Below the pieces are notes generated by a model. The model ran no database searches. It was not told where the DNA came from and worked only from the letters and a program-made list of their open reading frames with translations. Positions 9,010 to 18,171 of a DNA stretch of 64,000 bases are shown in pieces. Positions within the stretch are counted from its first letter, which is position 1, and the number at the start of each line of letters is the position of its first letter. Origin of the DNA: Myxococcales bacterium (GTDB lineage Bacteria; Myxococcota_A; Bradymonadia; UBA7976; UBA1532); assembly GCA_020633435.1 (NCBI GenBank), contig JACKDP010000002.1, forward strand, positions 441,001-505,000. Reading direction: 5' to 3'. The position numbers and the translations under genes are program-made.

Positions 9010-9480
9010 ATGCGAATCGGCTTCACGCTGAACGGCGGCGAGGTGGCGGTGGACGCGCTGCCCATGGCGCGCCTCCTGGACGTGCTGCGCGAGGACCTGC
9101 GGGTCACCGGCACGAAGGAGGGCTGCGGCGAGGGGGAGTGCGGGGCCTGCACGGTGCTCATCGACGGCCGGGCGGTGAACGCCTGCCTCGTGCCGGTGGT
9201 GCAGGTCCAGGGCGCGGCGGTGACGACGGTGGAGGGCCTGGCGGCCCCCGAGGGCCGGCTGCACCCGGTGCAGGCGGCGTTCCTCACCCACGGCGGGGCC
9301 CAGTGCGGCATCTGCACCCCGGGCTTCCTGGTGGCGGCCGCCGAGCTGCTCGCCCACACGCCGCGCCCGACGCGGCCCCAGGTCCGCGAGGCCCTGGCCG
9401 GCAACCTGTGCCGCTGCACCGGCTACCAGAAGATCGTCGACGCGGTGGTCGAGGCCCTGGCGACGGAGGCGGGGGCATGA
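9010..9480 (+). CDS. Molybdenum hydroxylase, 2Fe-2S subunit
   Basis: A 156-residue two-cluster iron-sulfur subunit. The N-terminal plant-ferredoxin-like cluster is bound by CGEGECGAC and a later Cys in NACL; the C-terminal four-helix domain has CGICTPG and LCRCTGY for the second 2Fe-2S centre. This is the complete canonical set and normal length for the family. It transfers electrons from the molybdenum centre to the FAD subunit. The stop codon overlaps the start of the FAD subunit by 4 bases (ATGA), so the two are translationally coupled. Confidence 0.95.
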   Translation: MRIGFTLNGGEVAVDALPMARLLDVLREDLRVTGTKEGCGEGECGACTVLIDGRAVNACLVPVVQVQGAAVTTVEGLAAPEGRLHPVQAAFLTHGGAQCGICTPGFLVAAAELLAHTPRPTRPQVREALAGNLCRCTGYQKIVDAVVEALATEAGA

Positions 9481-10340
9481 TCACCAGCCACGCACCGGTG
9501 CACTGCCCGGCCGACCTGGCGGAGGCCCTGGCCCTGCGCGCGGCGCACCCGGAGGCCATGCCCCTCGCCGGCGGCACGGACGTGATGGTCTTCGTGGAGT
9601 CGGGCACCCTCTCGCCGCCGGCGTTCCTCAACCTGTGGGGCCTGGCCGAGCTGCGCGGCGTCCAGGCCGACGGTGACGGCCTGCGCCTCGGCGCCCTTTG
9701 CACCTACACGGAGCTGGAGGCCGACGCCCGCGTGCAGGCCACGGCGCCGGCGCTGGTGGAGGCCGCCCGCACCGTCGGCGCGAAGCAGATCCAGAACCGG
9801 GGCACGCTGGCGGGGAACGTGGCCAACGCCAGCCCCGCCGGCGACAGCCTGCCGGTGCTGCTGGCCCTGGACGCCGAGGTCGAGGTGGCCAGCGTGCGCG
9901 GCACCCGGCGCATCCCCATGGACGCGCTGTACACCGGCTACCGCAAGCTGGCGCTCGCCCCCGACGAGCTCATCACCGCCATCTGCCTGCCCGCGCGCCA
10001 CCCGGCGGACGTGCAGTACTACCGCAAGGTCGGCACCCGGCTGGCCCAGGCCATCAGCAAGGTGATGCTGGGCGGGCGGCTGCGCATCGAGGGCGGCGTC
10101 GTCACCGAGGCGCGCGTCGCCTTCGGCAGCGTGGCGGCCTTCCCGGTGCGCGCGCGGACGGTCGAGGCGGCCCTGGTGGGTCGCCCGGTGGACGCCGCCG
10201 CGGCCGATCTCGTGGGCGCCGACATCAAGCCCATCGACGACATCCGCAGCACCGCCACGTACCGCCTGGAGGTGGCGCGGCGCATCCTCCAGGGGTGGCT
10301 CGCGGCGGTCGCGGCCGAGGGTGCTTCGTCAAGCCGTTGA
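9477..10340 (+). CDS. Molybdenum hydroxylase, FAD-binding subunit
   Basis: A 287-residue FAD subunit of the CoxM/XdhB type. The flavin-binding motifs are PLAGGTDV (about residues 34-41) and QNRGTLAGNVANASPAGD, followed by the C-terminal CO dehydrogenase flavoprotein domain (YRKVGTRLAQAISKV). The ATG overlaps the stop of the 2Fe-2S gene by 4 bases. It is the last gene of the three-gene operon; no accessory maturation gene (XdhC/CoxI-like or MobA-like) follows, so cofactor insertion factors must be elsewhere. The next gene, rplM, has its own promoter 56 bases downstream. Confidence 0.93.
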   Translation: MITSHAPVHCPADLAEALALRAAHPEAMPLAGGTDVMVFVESGTLSPPAFLNLWGLAELRGVQADGDGLRLGALCTYTELEADARVQATAPALVEAARTVGAKQIQNRGTLAGNVANASPAGDSLPVLLALDAEVEVASVRGTRRIPMDALYTGYRKLALAPDELITAICLPARHPADVQYYRKVGTRLAQAISKVMLGGRLRIEGGVVTEARVAFGSVAAFPVRARTVEAALVGRPVDAAAADLVGADIKPIDDIRSTATYRLEVARRILQGWLAAVAAEGASSSR

Positions 10341-10395
10341 AATGCCAGCGCTTTTCGTTGATGCGCGCGGCGCGTCGGCGGAGGGCGTCATGGCC

Positions 10396-10423
10396 TTGAT
10401 TCCCCCACCGACGTCGCTATAAT
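10396..10423 (+). promoter_or_regulatory. Sigma-70-type promoter for rplM-rpsI
   Basis: TTGATT (10396-10401) and a perfect TATAAT (10418-10423) are separated by 16 bases, about 60 bases upstream of the rplM ATG. This is among the best matches to the housekeeping consensus in the window, as expected for a ribosomal protein operon. Confidence 0.75.
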
Positions 10424-10436
10424 GGCGCGCCCTTTT

Positions 10437-10457
10437 CCCTGGTCGCTTTGGCCAGGG
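10437..10457 (+). promoter_or_regulatory. Stem-loop in the rplM 5' leader
   Basis: CCCTGG (10437-10442) pairs perfectly with CCAGGG (10452-10457) around a 9-nt loop, in the transcribed leader between the promoter and the rplM start. Ribosomal protein leaders, including those of L13 operons, often hold autoregulatory hairpins; this could be one, though the match to a described class was not tested. Confidence 0.4.
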
Positions 10458-10482
10458 AGTCGTTCAAGCCGAGGTTTTCGGA

Positions 10483-10917
10483 ATGTACACCCCCTTCACC
10501 TCCACCGAGGAGGCCCAGGCGACGCGCCGCTGGTGGCTGGTCGATCTCGAGGGCCAGACCCTCGGTCGCACCGCCACGCGCATCGCCTCGGTGCTCCGCG
10601 GCAAGCACAAGCCGACCTTCACGCCCCACATCGACGACGGTGACTTCGTCGTGGTGATCAACGCGGAGAAGGTCCACCTCACCGGGCGCAAGTGGAAGGA
10701 CAAGAAGTACTTCTGGCACACGCGCTACCCGGGCGGGATCCGCGAGATCACCGCTGAGAAGCTGCGCGCGCGCTTCCCCGACCGCATCCTGCGGATGGCC
10801 GTCAAGGGCATGCTGCCCCGCGGCCCGCTCGGTCGGCAGCAGCTCCGCAAGCTGAAGATCTACGCGGGCGCCCAGCACCCGCACCAGGCGCAGAAGCCGG
10901 AGACGCTGCCTCTCTGA
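10483..10917 (+). CDS. rplM: 50S ribosomal protein L13
   Basis: A 144-residue L13 of normal length. It shows the family landmarks RRWWLVDLEGQTLGR near the start, LRGKHKP, GDFVVVINAEKVHLTG, and the highly conserved AVKGMLPRGPLGR in the C-terminal third. L13 is an early assembly protein of the large subunit that binds 23S rRNA. It is followed by rpsI after 113 bases, a wider gap than usual for this pair; the gap contains a small stem-loop (ACCCC at 10973-10977 with GGGGT at 10982-10986). Expression is most likely driven by the promoter at 10396-10423. Confidence 0.97.
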   Translation: MYTPFTSTEEAQATRRWWLVDLEGQTLGRTATRIASVLRGKHKPTFTPHIDDGDFVVVINAEKVHLTGRKWKDKKYFWHTRYPGGIREITAEKLRARFPDRILRMAVKGMLPRGPLGRQQLRKLKIYAGAQHPHQAQKPETLPL

Positions 10918-11030
10918 GGCCCGCGGCTCCTTCGTTCGATTGATGACTTTCTGCGGGCGCGCACTTTGGACAACCCCCTTCGGGGTCAAAACGGCCGGGA
11001 GGCCGGGCGCCCGTGGCACCAGGAGTGAAG

Positions 11031-11429
11031 ATGATCCAGCAGCCTGAGCAGTGGCACGCCGTCGGGCGTCGCAAGACCTCGGTGGCGCGCGTGTACCTCC
11101 GGCCCGGCACGGGCACGATCACGGTCAACGGCCGGTCGTTCGAGGACTACTTCCCCCGCGCCACCAGCCGCATGCAGATCCTGCAGCCCTTCGAGCTGAC
11201 CCAGACCCTGGGCCAGTTCGACGTGCTCATCAACGCGTCGGGCGGGGGCTCGTCCGGGCAGGCGGGGGCCGTGCGCCACGCCATCACCCGCGCCCTCATG
11301 CAGTACGACGCGGAGCTGCGCGGCGGCCTGAAGCGCGCCGGCTTCGTGACGCGCGACGCCCGCGAGGTCGAGCGCAAGAAGTACGGTCGCCCCGGCGCCC
11401 GCAAGCGGTTCCAGTTCAGCAAGCGCTGA
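11031..11429 (+). CDS. rpsI: 30S ribosomal protein S9
   Basis: A 132-residue S9 with the characteristic AVGRRKTSVARV start, GGGSSGQAGAVRHAI in the middle and the basic C-terminal tail ending in KR, which in S9 reaches the P-site tRNA anticodon stem-loop. The ATG at 11031 is preceded by AGGAG at good spacing; an upstream GTG at 11013 is less likely. The pairing with rplM is nearly universal in bacteria. argC starts 2 bases after the stop, suggesting that arginine biosynthesis is co-transcribed with this ribosomal operon here. Confidence 0.97.
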   Translation: MIQQPEQWHAVGRRKTSVARVYLRPGTGTITVNGRSFEDYFPRATSRMQILQPFELTQTLGQFDVLINASGGGSSGQAGAVRHAITRALMQYDAELRGGLKRAGFVTRDAREVERKKYGRPGARKRFQFSKR

Positions 11430-11430
11430 G

Positions 11431-12450
11431 ATGGAGCCGCGCCGGGTCGCGCTGGTGGGGGCCACGGGCTACACGGGGGCCGAGCTGCTTCGCTTGCTGC
11501 TCGGCCACCCGCAGGCCCGCCTGACCGGTCTCTACGGGCGCGCCCAGGCGGGCCGGCCCATCGCCGAGTCGCTGCCCGCCTTCGCGGGGGTGGCCCTCCC
11601 CCCCGTCTCCCGCTTCGACGCCGCCGAGGTGGCCAGCCAGGCCGACTTCGCCTTCCTGGCGGTGCCCCATGGCGCCGCCCAGGAGGCCGCGGCCAGCTTG
11701 CTGGCGGCCGGCGTCCGGGTCATCGACCTGAGCGCCGATCACCGCTTCGACGATCCGGCCTTCTACGCCCGGGTCTACAGCCCCCACGCCCACCCCGAGT
11801 CCCTGGCGCTGACCACCTACGGCCAGCCCGAGCGGTTCCGCGATCGCATCCGCGACGCCCGCATCGTGGGCTCGGCGGGCTGCTACCCCACCAGCGTCAT
11901 CCTCGCGGCGGGCCCCGCCCTCGACGCGGGCATCGTGCTGCCCGAGGTCATCGCCGACTGCAAGTCGGGGGTGAGCGGCGCCGGCCGGGTGCCGGGCGCG
12001 GGCACGCACTTCTCGGAGACGAGCGAGGGGCTGCACGCCTACAAGACGCTGGCCCACCGGCACGCGCCGGAGATCAGCCGGGCCCTGGGCGGCGTGCGGG
12101 TGCGCTTCGTGCCCCACCTCATCCCCATGAACCGGGGCATCCTGGCGACGGTGTACCTGCGGCTCCAGCCCGGGGTCGACGCCGCCCAGGTGCGGGCGGT
12201 GTACGAAAAGGCCTTTGAGAACGAGACGTTCGTCGCGTTGCTCCCGGCCGGCGCGCACCCCGACACCCGGCACGTCCGCGGCACGAACCGCTGCCACATC
12301 GGCCTGTTCGTCGACGACGACCTGCTGGTGGTGCAGTCGGTCATCGACAACCTGGGCAAGGGCGCGGCGGGCCAGGCCATCCAGTGCTTCAACCTGATGG
12401 CGGGGCTCCCGGAGGACACCGGCCTCCAGCACACCGCCCTCTTCCCCTGA
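11431..12450 (+). CDS. argC: N-acetyl-gamma-glutamyl-phosphate reductase
   Basis: A 339-residue enzyme for the third step of arginine biosynthesis, reducing N-acetylglutamyl phosphate to the semialdehyde with NADPH. The nucleotide-binding GATGYTGAELLRLL lies at the N-terminus. The catalytic Cys151 is in GSAGCYPTS, and KSGVSGAGR plus HRHAPEI fit the active site of the type 1 ArgC family. The ATG follows the rpsI stop with a single base between. The next gene, fxsA-like, begins 3 bases after the stop. No other arg gene is in the window. Confidence 0.95.
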   Translation: MEPRRVALVGATGYTGAELLRLLLGHPQARLTGLYGRAQAGRPIAESLPAFAGVALPPVSRFDAAEVASQADFAFLAVPHGAAQEAAASLLAAGVRVIDLSADHRFDDPAFYARVYSPHAHPESLALTTYGQPERFRDRIRDARIVGSAGCYPTSVILAAGPALDAGIVLPEVIADCKSGVSGAGRVPGAGTHFSETSEGLHAYKTLAHRHAPEISRALGGVRVRFVPHLIPMNRGILATVYLRLQPGVDAAQVRAVYEKAFENETFVALLPAGAHPDTRHVRGTNRCHIGLFVDDDLLVVQSVIDNLGKGAAGQAIQCFNLMAGLPEDTGLQHTALFP

Positions 12451-12453
12451 GGG

Positions 12454-12888
12454 ATGTGCGGCCCGATCCTGCTGGGGGGCGTGCTCCTCCTCCTCGGTGA
12501 GTTCGCCCTGCTGGTCGAGGTCGGCACGCGCGTCGGCGCGCTACCCACCGTCGGCCTGACCATCGTGACGGCGGCCGTCGGCCTCTGGGCCGCGCAGGAT
12601 CAGGGGCTGGCCACGGTGGAGCGCATCCGCAACGGCCAGCTCCGGGGCCAGGGCCCCACCGACGTGGACATGGTGGACGGCTCGCTGGTGGCGCTGGCGG
12701 CGGTCTTCCTCTTCCTGCCCGGGTTCATCACCGACGTCCTCGGGGCGCTGCTGCTCCTGCCGCCGCTGCGGCGGCTGGTGGCGCGGGCCATCTCGCGGCG
12801 GATGGGGCCCCCGGGCGGCGGACCCGGCGGCGGGCCCGGCGGCGGCCCCGGCCGGCGCGTCTTCGTCGTGCGCAAGATCGACGAGTGA
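12454..12888 (+). CDS. fxsA: FxsA family membrane protein
   Basis: A 144-residue inner-membrane protein of the FxsA family. It has two N-terminal hydrophobic segments (LLGGVLLLLGEFALL and TVGLTIVTAAVGLW), a conserved QGLATVERIRNGQ loop, and a third hydrophobic stretch (LAAVFLFLPGFITDVLGALLLLPP), all in the usual family order. The C-terminus is Gly/Pro-rich (repeated PGGG) and basic. In E. coli FxsA overproduction relieves F-plasmid exclusion of phage T7; its normal role is unclear. Its stop overlaps the start of nfi (GTGA), so the two are likely coupled. Confidence 0.88.
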   Translation: MCGPILLGGVLLLLGEFALLVEVGTRVGALPTVGLTIVTAAVGLWAAQDQGLATVERIRNGQLRGQGPTDVDMVDGSLVALAAVFLFLPGFITDVLGALLLLPPLRRLVARAISRRMGPPGGGPGGGPGGGPGRRVFVVRKIDE

Positions 12889-13556
12889 GCCTGCACCCCT
12901 GGCCCACGACGGCCGCCGAGGCCGAGGCCCTGCAGCACGGCCTGGTGGATCGGGTGCGGCTCGAGCCCCTGCCGCCCCTCACCGACGCCACCCTCATCGC
13001 CGGCTGCGACCTGGCCTACGACAAGGACGAGGCCCGCTGCTACGCGGTGGTGGTGGTCACGCGGGCGTGGGGGCGCGAGGTGGTGGCGACGGCCGAGGCC
13101 GTGCGGCCGGTGGAGTTCCCCTACGTGCCCGGGCTGCTGTCGTTCCGGGAGGTGCCGGCGCTGCTGGCCGCCTTCGCCGGCCTGTCCGTGACGCCGGACG
13201 TGGTGATGTGCGACGGCCAGGGCGTCGCGCACCCGCGGCGCTTCGGCCTGGCGTGCCACCTGGGGCTCTGGCTGGACGTGCCCGCCGTGGGCTGCGCCAA
13301 GTCGCGGCTGCTGGGCGAGCACGACGCGCTGCCGGCGCAGGTCGGCAGCACGCCGCTGCGGGTGGACGGCGCGCCGGTGGGCGACCTGGTGCGGCGGATC
13401 GCCGGGGTGAAGCCGGTGTACGTCAGCCCCGGCCACCGCGCCGACCGGGCGAGCGCCGTGGCCCTCGTCCTGGGCTGCGCCGGCGCCTACCGGCTGCCCG
13501 AGCCCGTGCGCCTGGCCGACATCGCGACCCGCGTCCTGCGGGCCGAGGCGCCCTGA
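12885..13556 (+). CDS. nfi: Endonuclease V (deoxyinosine-specific)
   Basis: A 223-residue endonuclease V, which cuts the strand one base 3' of deoxyinosine during repair of deaminated adenine. The family landmarks are present: the first metal-binding Asp in AGCDLAYD, VPGLLSFREVP with the catalytic Glu, and DGQGVAHPRRFG with the second Asp, followed by KPVYVSPGHR. The GTG start overlaps the stop of the FxsA gene by 4 bases. Length and motif order are normal. Confidence 0.95.
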   Translation: MSLHPWPTTAAEAEALQHGLVDRVRLEPLPPLTDATLIAGCDLAYDKDEARCYAVVVVTRAWGREVVATAEAVRPVEFPYVPGLLSFREVPALLAAFAGLSVTPDVVMCDGQGVAHPRRFGLACHLGLWLDVPAVGCAKSRLLGEHDALPAQVGSTPLRVDGAPVGDLVRRIAGVKPVYVSPGHRADRASAVALVLGCAGAYRLPEPVRLADIATRVLRAEAP

Positions 13557-13605
13557 GTCCGCGGGCGAGGTGGACCCCCGACCGGAGGTTCGGTAGCTTC
13601 GCCCC

Positions 13606-14970
<1,365 letters not shown>

Positions 14971-15091
14971 GAGGGGTTTGGGAGGTGTTTGGGTTTTGAA
15001 GGCCTCGATGGGCCGCCCAACCCCGCAATACTCTTTCTTTCCTTGACGGCCGAACGCTCCCAGACCCAAACTCGCGCAAGGACGGAAACAG

Positions 15092-15122
15092 CCCCCAGCC
15101 CGCGCTGTCCGCGGGTCGGGGG
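15092..15122 (+). other. Strong hairpin in the pilM upstream region
   Basis: CCCCC (15092-15096) and CCCGCG (15099-15104) can pair with GGGGG (15118-15122) and CGCGGG (15110-15115) around the loop CTGTC, with one mismatch and one G-T pair. It lies 40 bases before the pilM start in the 191-bp gap after the response regulator. With no T run it is a poor intrinsic terminator; a 5'-UTR structure or Rho-assisted stop are alternatives. Confidence 0.4.
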
Positions 15123-15161
15123 GTCGAACCATCCACCTCGTCCCCGCTCAGGAACGGCTCC

Positions 15162-16229
15162 ATGGCGAGACGGAAGAACGCCCTCGGGCTCGACATCGGC
15201 TCCAGCTCAGTCAAGCTGGTGCAGTTTCGGGAGTCGAAGAAGGGCATCGAACTGGCCAACTTCTCGATGGCGCCGCTCCCGTCGGAGGCCATCGTGGATG
15301 GCGCCTTGATGAACTCCCCGGCGGTCGTGGACACCATCCAGAGCATGGTCTCCGCGCAGAAGCTGAAGTCGCGGGAGGTGGCCGTCTCGGTCAGCGGCCA
15401 CTCGGTCATCATCAAGAAGATCTCGCTGCCGGCCATGACCCCCGAGGAGCTCGCCGAGAGCATCCGGTGGGAGGCCGAGCAGTACATCCCCTTCGACATC
15501 AACGACGTCTACCTCGACTACGAGACGCTCAAGGAGCGGCCGGAGCAGGGGCAGATGGACGTGCTGCTGGTGGCCGCCAAGCGCGAGATCGTCGACGAGT
15601 ACCTCAGCGTGGTGCGCGAGGCGGGCCTGGAGCCGGTGGTGGTCGACGTCGACTGCCTCACCATCCAGAATGCCTTCGAGGTGGCCTATGGCTACTCCCT
15701 CGGCGAGACCATCGTGCTCATCGACGTGGGCGCGAGCACGCTGAACATCAACGTGCTCTCCGGCAAGGCCACCACGTTCACCCGTGACATCAGCATGGGT
15801 GGCAACCAGTACACCGAGGAGATCCAGAAGCAGCTCGGCGTCTCCTACGACGAGGCCGAGGCCTACAAGCTGGGCGGCGAGAAGGGCGTGGACGCCGACT
15901 CCGTGGTCCCCCACGAGGTCGAGCGGGTGATGACCCAGGTCAGCGAGTCCATCGCCAGCGAGATCCACCGCTCCCTGGACTTCTACCTGGCCACCTCCTC
16001 CGAGGGGCGGCTCTCCAAGATCTACCTGTCGGGCGGGTCGGCGAAGGTCCCCTCCCTGGCTCGCACCATCGAGCAGCGCGTCGGTGTCCAGGTCGAGCAG
16101 TTCGATCCGTTCCGCAACGTGCAGATCGATCCCAAGCTGTTCAACCTCGAGTACATCAACGAGATCCGCCCGCTGGCCTGTGTCGCCGTGGGGCTGGGCC
16201 TCCGCTATCGGGGCGACAAGGGGCGGTAG
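15162..16229 (+). CDS. pilM: Type IV pilus assembly ATPase-like protein PilM
   Basis: A 355-residue actin-fold cytoplasmic protein of the type IV pilus alignment complex. The first phosphate loop is ALGLDIGSSSVKLV, the second IVLIDVGASTLNINV, and the adenosine loop is IYLSGGSAKVPSL; MTPEELAESIRWEAEQYIPFD is the typical PilM segment. PilM binds the N-terminal peptide of PilN (INLLP), which the next gene encodes, and links the inner-membrane complex to the motor. It is the first gene of pilMNOPQ with AGGAA before the ATG. In Myxococcota the system powers twitching (S-motility). Confidence 0.95.
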   Translation: MARRKNALGLDIGSSSVKLVQFRESKKGIELANFSMAPLPSEAIVDGALMNSPAVVDTIQSMVSAQKLKSREVAVSVSGHSVIIKKISLPAMTPEELAESIRWEAEQYIPFDINDVYLDYETLKERPEQGQMDVLLVAAKREIVDEYLSVVREAGLEPVVVDVDCLTIQNAFEVAYGYSLGETIVLIDVGASTLNINVLSGKATTFTRDISMGGNQYTEEIQKQLGVSYDEAEAYKLGGEKGVDADSVVPHEVERVMTQVSESIASEIHRSLDFYLATSSEGRLSKIYLSGGSAKVPSLARTIEQRVGVQVEQFDPFRNVQIDPKLFNLEYINEIRPLACVAVGLGLRYRGDKGR

Positions 16230-16232
16230 GCG

Positions 16233-16907
16233 ATGATCCGGATCAACCTCCTGCCCTCCCAGAAGGGGGGCCGCTCGGGTGGCGGTGGCCGCGGCTTCAT
16301 GGCCCTGGCGCTCATCCTGCTGGCCCTGGAAGGGGGGGCGCTGTTCTTCCTCCAGAGCGAGGCGGACACCGAGTTCCAGCAGCTCGTCAAGAAGAACACC
16401 GACACCGAGCGGATGATCACCGAGCTCAAGAAGAAGACCGCCGAGGTCGCCCAGCTCGAGCGCGAGAAGGCCGAGCTGAAGCGCCAGAAGGAGGTCCTCG
16501 ACGCCCTGATCGAGGGGCAGAGCGGCCCGGTGAACATGCTCTTCGAGCTCTCGGAGATCCTGCGGCCCGAGGATGACCCCCAGCGCAAGCTGGAGCAGGC
16601 CAACCGCGGCTGGAACCCGGACTGGGATCCGCGGCGGCTGTGGATCGACGGGTTCATCGAGAAGGCCCGCGTGGTGAAGTTCTCGGGCCACGCCCGCAGC
16701 AACGAGGACGTCGCCGAGCTGCTGCACCGGCTCAACAGCTCCCGGCACTTCGCCGAGGTGACGCTGCAGTTCTCCGAGACGGTGGCGGTGCCCGAGCTGG
16801 GTGGCATCAAGCTGCAGCGCTTCGCCATCGAGGCGCTGGCGCTCTACGGGCCGGCGGACGTGCAGCGGCTGGCCTCGGGCGAGCTGACCCTGGAGCGGAA
16901 GAAGTGA
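16233..16907 (+). CDS. pilN: Type IV pilus alignment protein PilN
   Basis: A 224-residue bitopic inner-membrane protein. The conserved cytoplasmic IRINLLP at residues 2-8 is the PilM-binding peptide, followed by a Gly-rich stretch, one transmembrane helix (about 22-41) and a periplasmic coiled coil (LVKKNTDTERMITELKKKT) leading to a small ferredoxin-like domain. It pairs with PilO in the periplasm to align the inner-membrane platform with PilP and the secretin PilQ. It begins 3 bases after pilM and precedes pilO by 36 bases. Confidence 0.93.
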   Translation: MIRINLLPSQKGGRSGGGGRGFMALALILLALEGGALFFLQSEADTEFQQLVKKNTDTERMITELKKKTAEVAQLEREKAELKRQKEVLDALIEGQSGPVNMLFELSEILRPEDDPQRKLEQANRGWNPDWDPRRLWIDGFIEKARVVKFSGHARSNEDVAELLHRLNSSRHFAEVTLQFSETVAVPELGGIKLQRFAIEALALYGPADVQRLASGELTLERKK

Positions 16908-16943
16908 TGGCCCAGTCGACCTGGCGCGGGGAGGGAGGGGCCC

Positions 16944-17558
16944 ATGGCTGACACCCTCGACAAGTTCGCCGCGGTGCCGACGTCGCAGAAGATCGCCCTG
17001 CTGATCTTCATCATGGTCGGCATCGGCGCCGCCTGGTACTTCCTCATGTACGAGGAGTCCCTGGGCAAGATCTCCAAGGAAAACGCGCGGGTACCGGTGC
17101 TGGCCAAGGAGCTCTCGGCCGAGCGCGACGTGGCGGACCACCTGGAGGAGCACCGCGCCGAGATCCAGGAGCTCAAGCGGCTGCGCGACGAGATGCGCTC
17201 CCGCCTGCCCGACAACGCCGAGATCGCCGAGCTGCTCCAGCAGATCCACAGCCAGGCCAAGATCGTCGGCCTGGAGATCTCGCGGTTCGAGCGCGGTGAG
17301 ATGCTGCGCGAGGCGCTGTACGCGCGCATCCCGGTCAAGATGATCCTGACGGGCACGTTCAGCCAGATCGCGTCCTTCTACTTCAACCTGGGCCAGCTCC
17401 AGCGCATCGTGAACGTGCAGGACATCGAGCTGACGACCATCCGCCGCGGCAGCGACGTGGCGGAGGAGCGGCTGGTGGCCAACTGCGTCGCGACGACGTA
17501 CCAGTACATCCCGGGGGCCGAGCTGGCCGCGCCGGCGTCGGCCGGGGGGAAGAAGTGA
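16944..17558 (+). CDS. pilO: Type IV pilus alignment protein PilO
   Basis: A 204-residue bitopic protein with the same architecture as PilN: a short cytoplasmic N-terminus, one membrane helix (about 16-35), a charged coiled coil, and a periplasmic domain with IPVKMILTGTFSQIASFYFNL, a PilO signature. A purine-rich Shine-Dalgarno (GGGAGGGAGGGG) precedes the ATG. It forms heterodimers with PilN and binds PilP. The stop codon overlaps the start region of pilP. Confidence 0.93.
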   Translation: MADTLDKFAAVPTSQKIALLIFIMVGIGAAWYFLMYEESLGKISKENARVPVLAKELSAERDVADHLEEHRAEIQELKRLRDEMRSRLPDNAEIAELLQQIHSQAKIVGLEISRFERGEMLREALYARIPVKMILTGTFSQIASFYFNLGQLQRIVNVQDIELTTIRRGSDVAEERLVANCVATTYQYIPGAELAAPASAGGKK

Positions 17559-18148
17559 TGCGTCACCTCCTCCTCCTCGCCTGCGCCTCCCTGATGGCGC
17601 TGCCCGCGGTGGGCTGCGGCGATGACCCGCCGCCCCAGGCGCCGCGTCGCCGCCGGGCGGCGGCGGCAGCCCCCGCCTCGACGGCCGGGGCGGTGGTGGC
17701 CGACGAGGCGCGGCTGCCGAAGAAGCTGCGGGGCCTGACGGCCGCCGACTGGGCCGCGGTGCCCGATCTGGCGAAGCGCCTGCGCGACGCCCGCGACCCC
17801 TTCCGCCCGTATGTCGAAGATCTGGTGGTCGTCGATCGGCCGCCGGAGATCATGCCCGACGAGCAGCGCCTGGAGACGAAGATCCAGGAGCCGCCGGCCA
17901 ACCTGAAGCTGATCGCCATCATCACGGGCACCGCGGTGCACCGGGCGATGGTGAACGACTCCAATGGCCTGGGGCATGTGATTCGTCCTGGTGACATGGT
18001 GGGTGACGAGATCCCGTACCGGGTCGCTCGCATCACCCGCAACGAGGTCCTCTTCCAGCCGATCCAGCCGCCCACGGCCGAGAAGAAGCTCGAGGATGTG
18101 CGAAAGGCCCTCCTCACCCAGGAAGAGCTCGAGGAGCAACTCCCGTGA
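17558..18148 (+). CDS. pilP: Type IV pilus lipoprotein PilP
   Basis: A 196-residue lipoprotein. The signal ends at the lipobox AVGC; a basic/Ala-rich linker follows, then the PilP domain, in which short segments such as RDPFRPYVED and LKLIAIITG are visible. PilP bridges the PilN/PilO periplasmic domains to the N0 domain of PilQ. I chose the ATG at 17558 rather than the GTG immediately before it because it gives the cleaner lipoprotein signal. The stop overlaps the first possible start of pilQ (GTG at 18145). Confidence 0.92.
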   Translation: MRHLLLLACASLMALPAVGCGDDPPPQAPRRRRAAAAAPASTAGAVVADEARLPKKLRGLTAADWAAVPDLAKRLRDARDPFRPYVEDLVVVDRPPEIMPDEQRLETKIQEPPANLKLIAIITGTAVHRAMVNDSNGLGHVIRPGDMVGDEIPYRVARITRNEVLFQPIQPPTAEKKLEDVRKALLTQEELEEQLP

Positions 18149-18171
18149 GGCGTCCAGAGGAAAGTAGCGCG

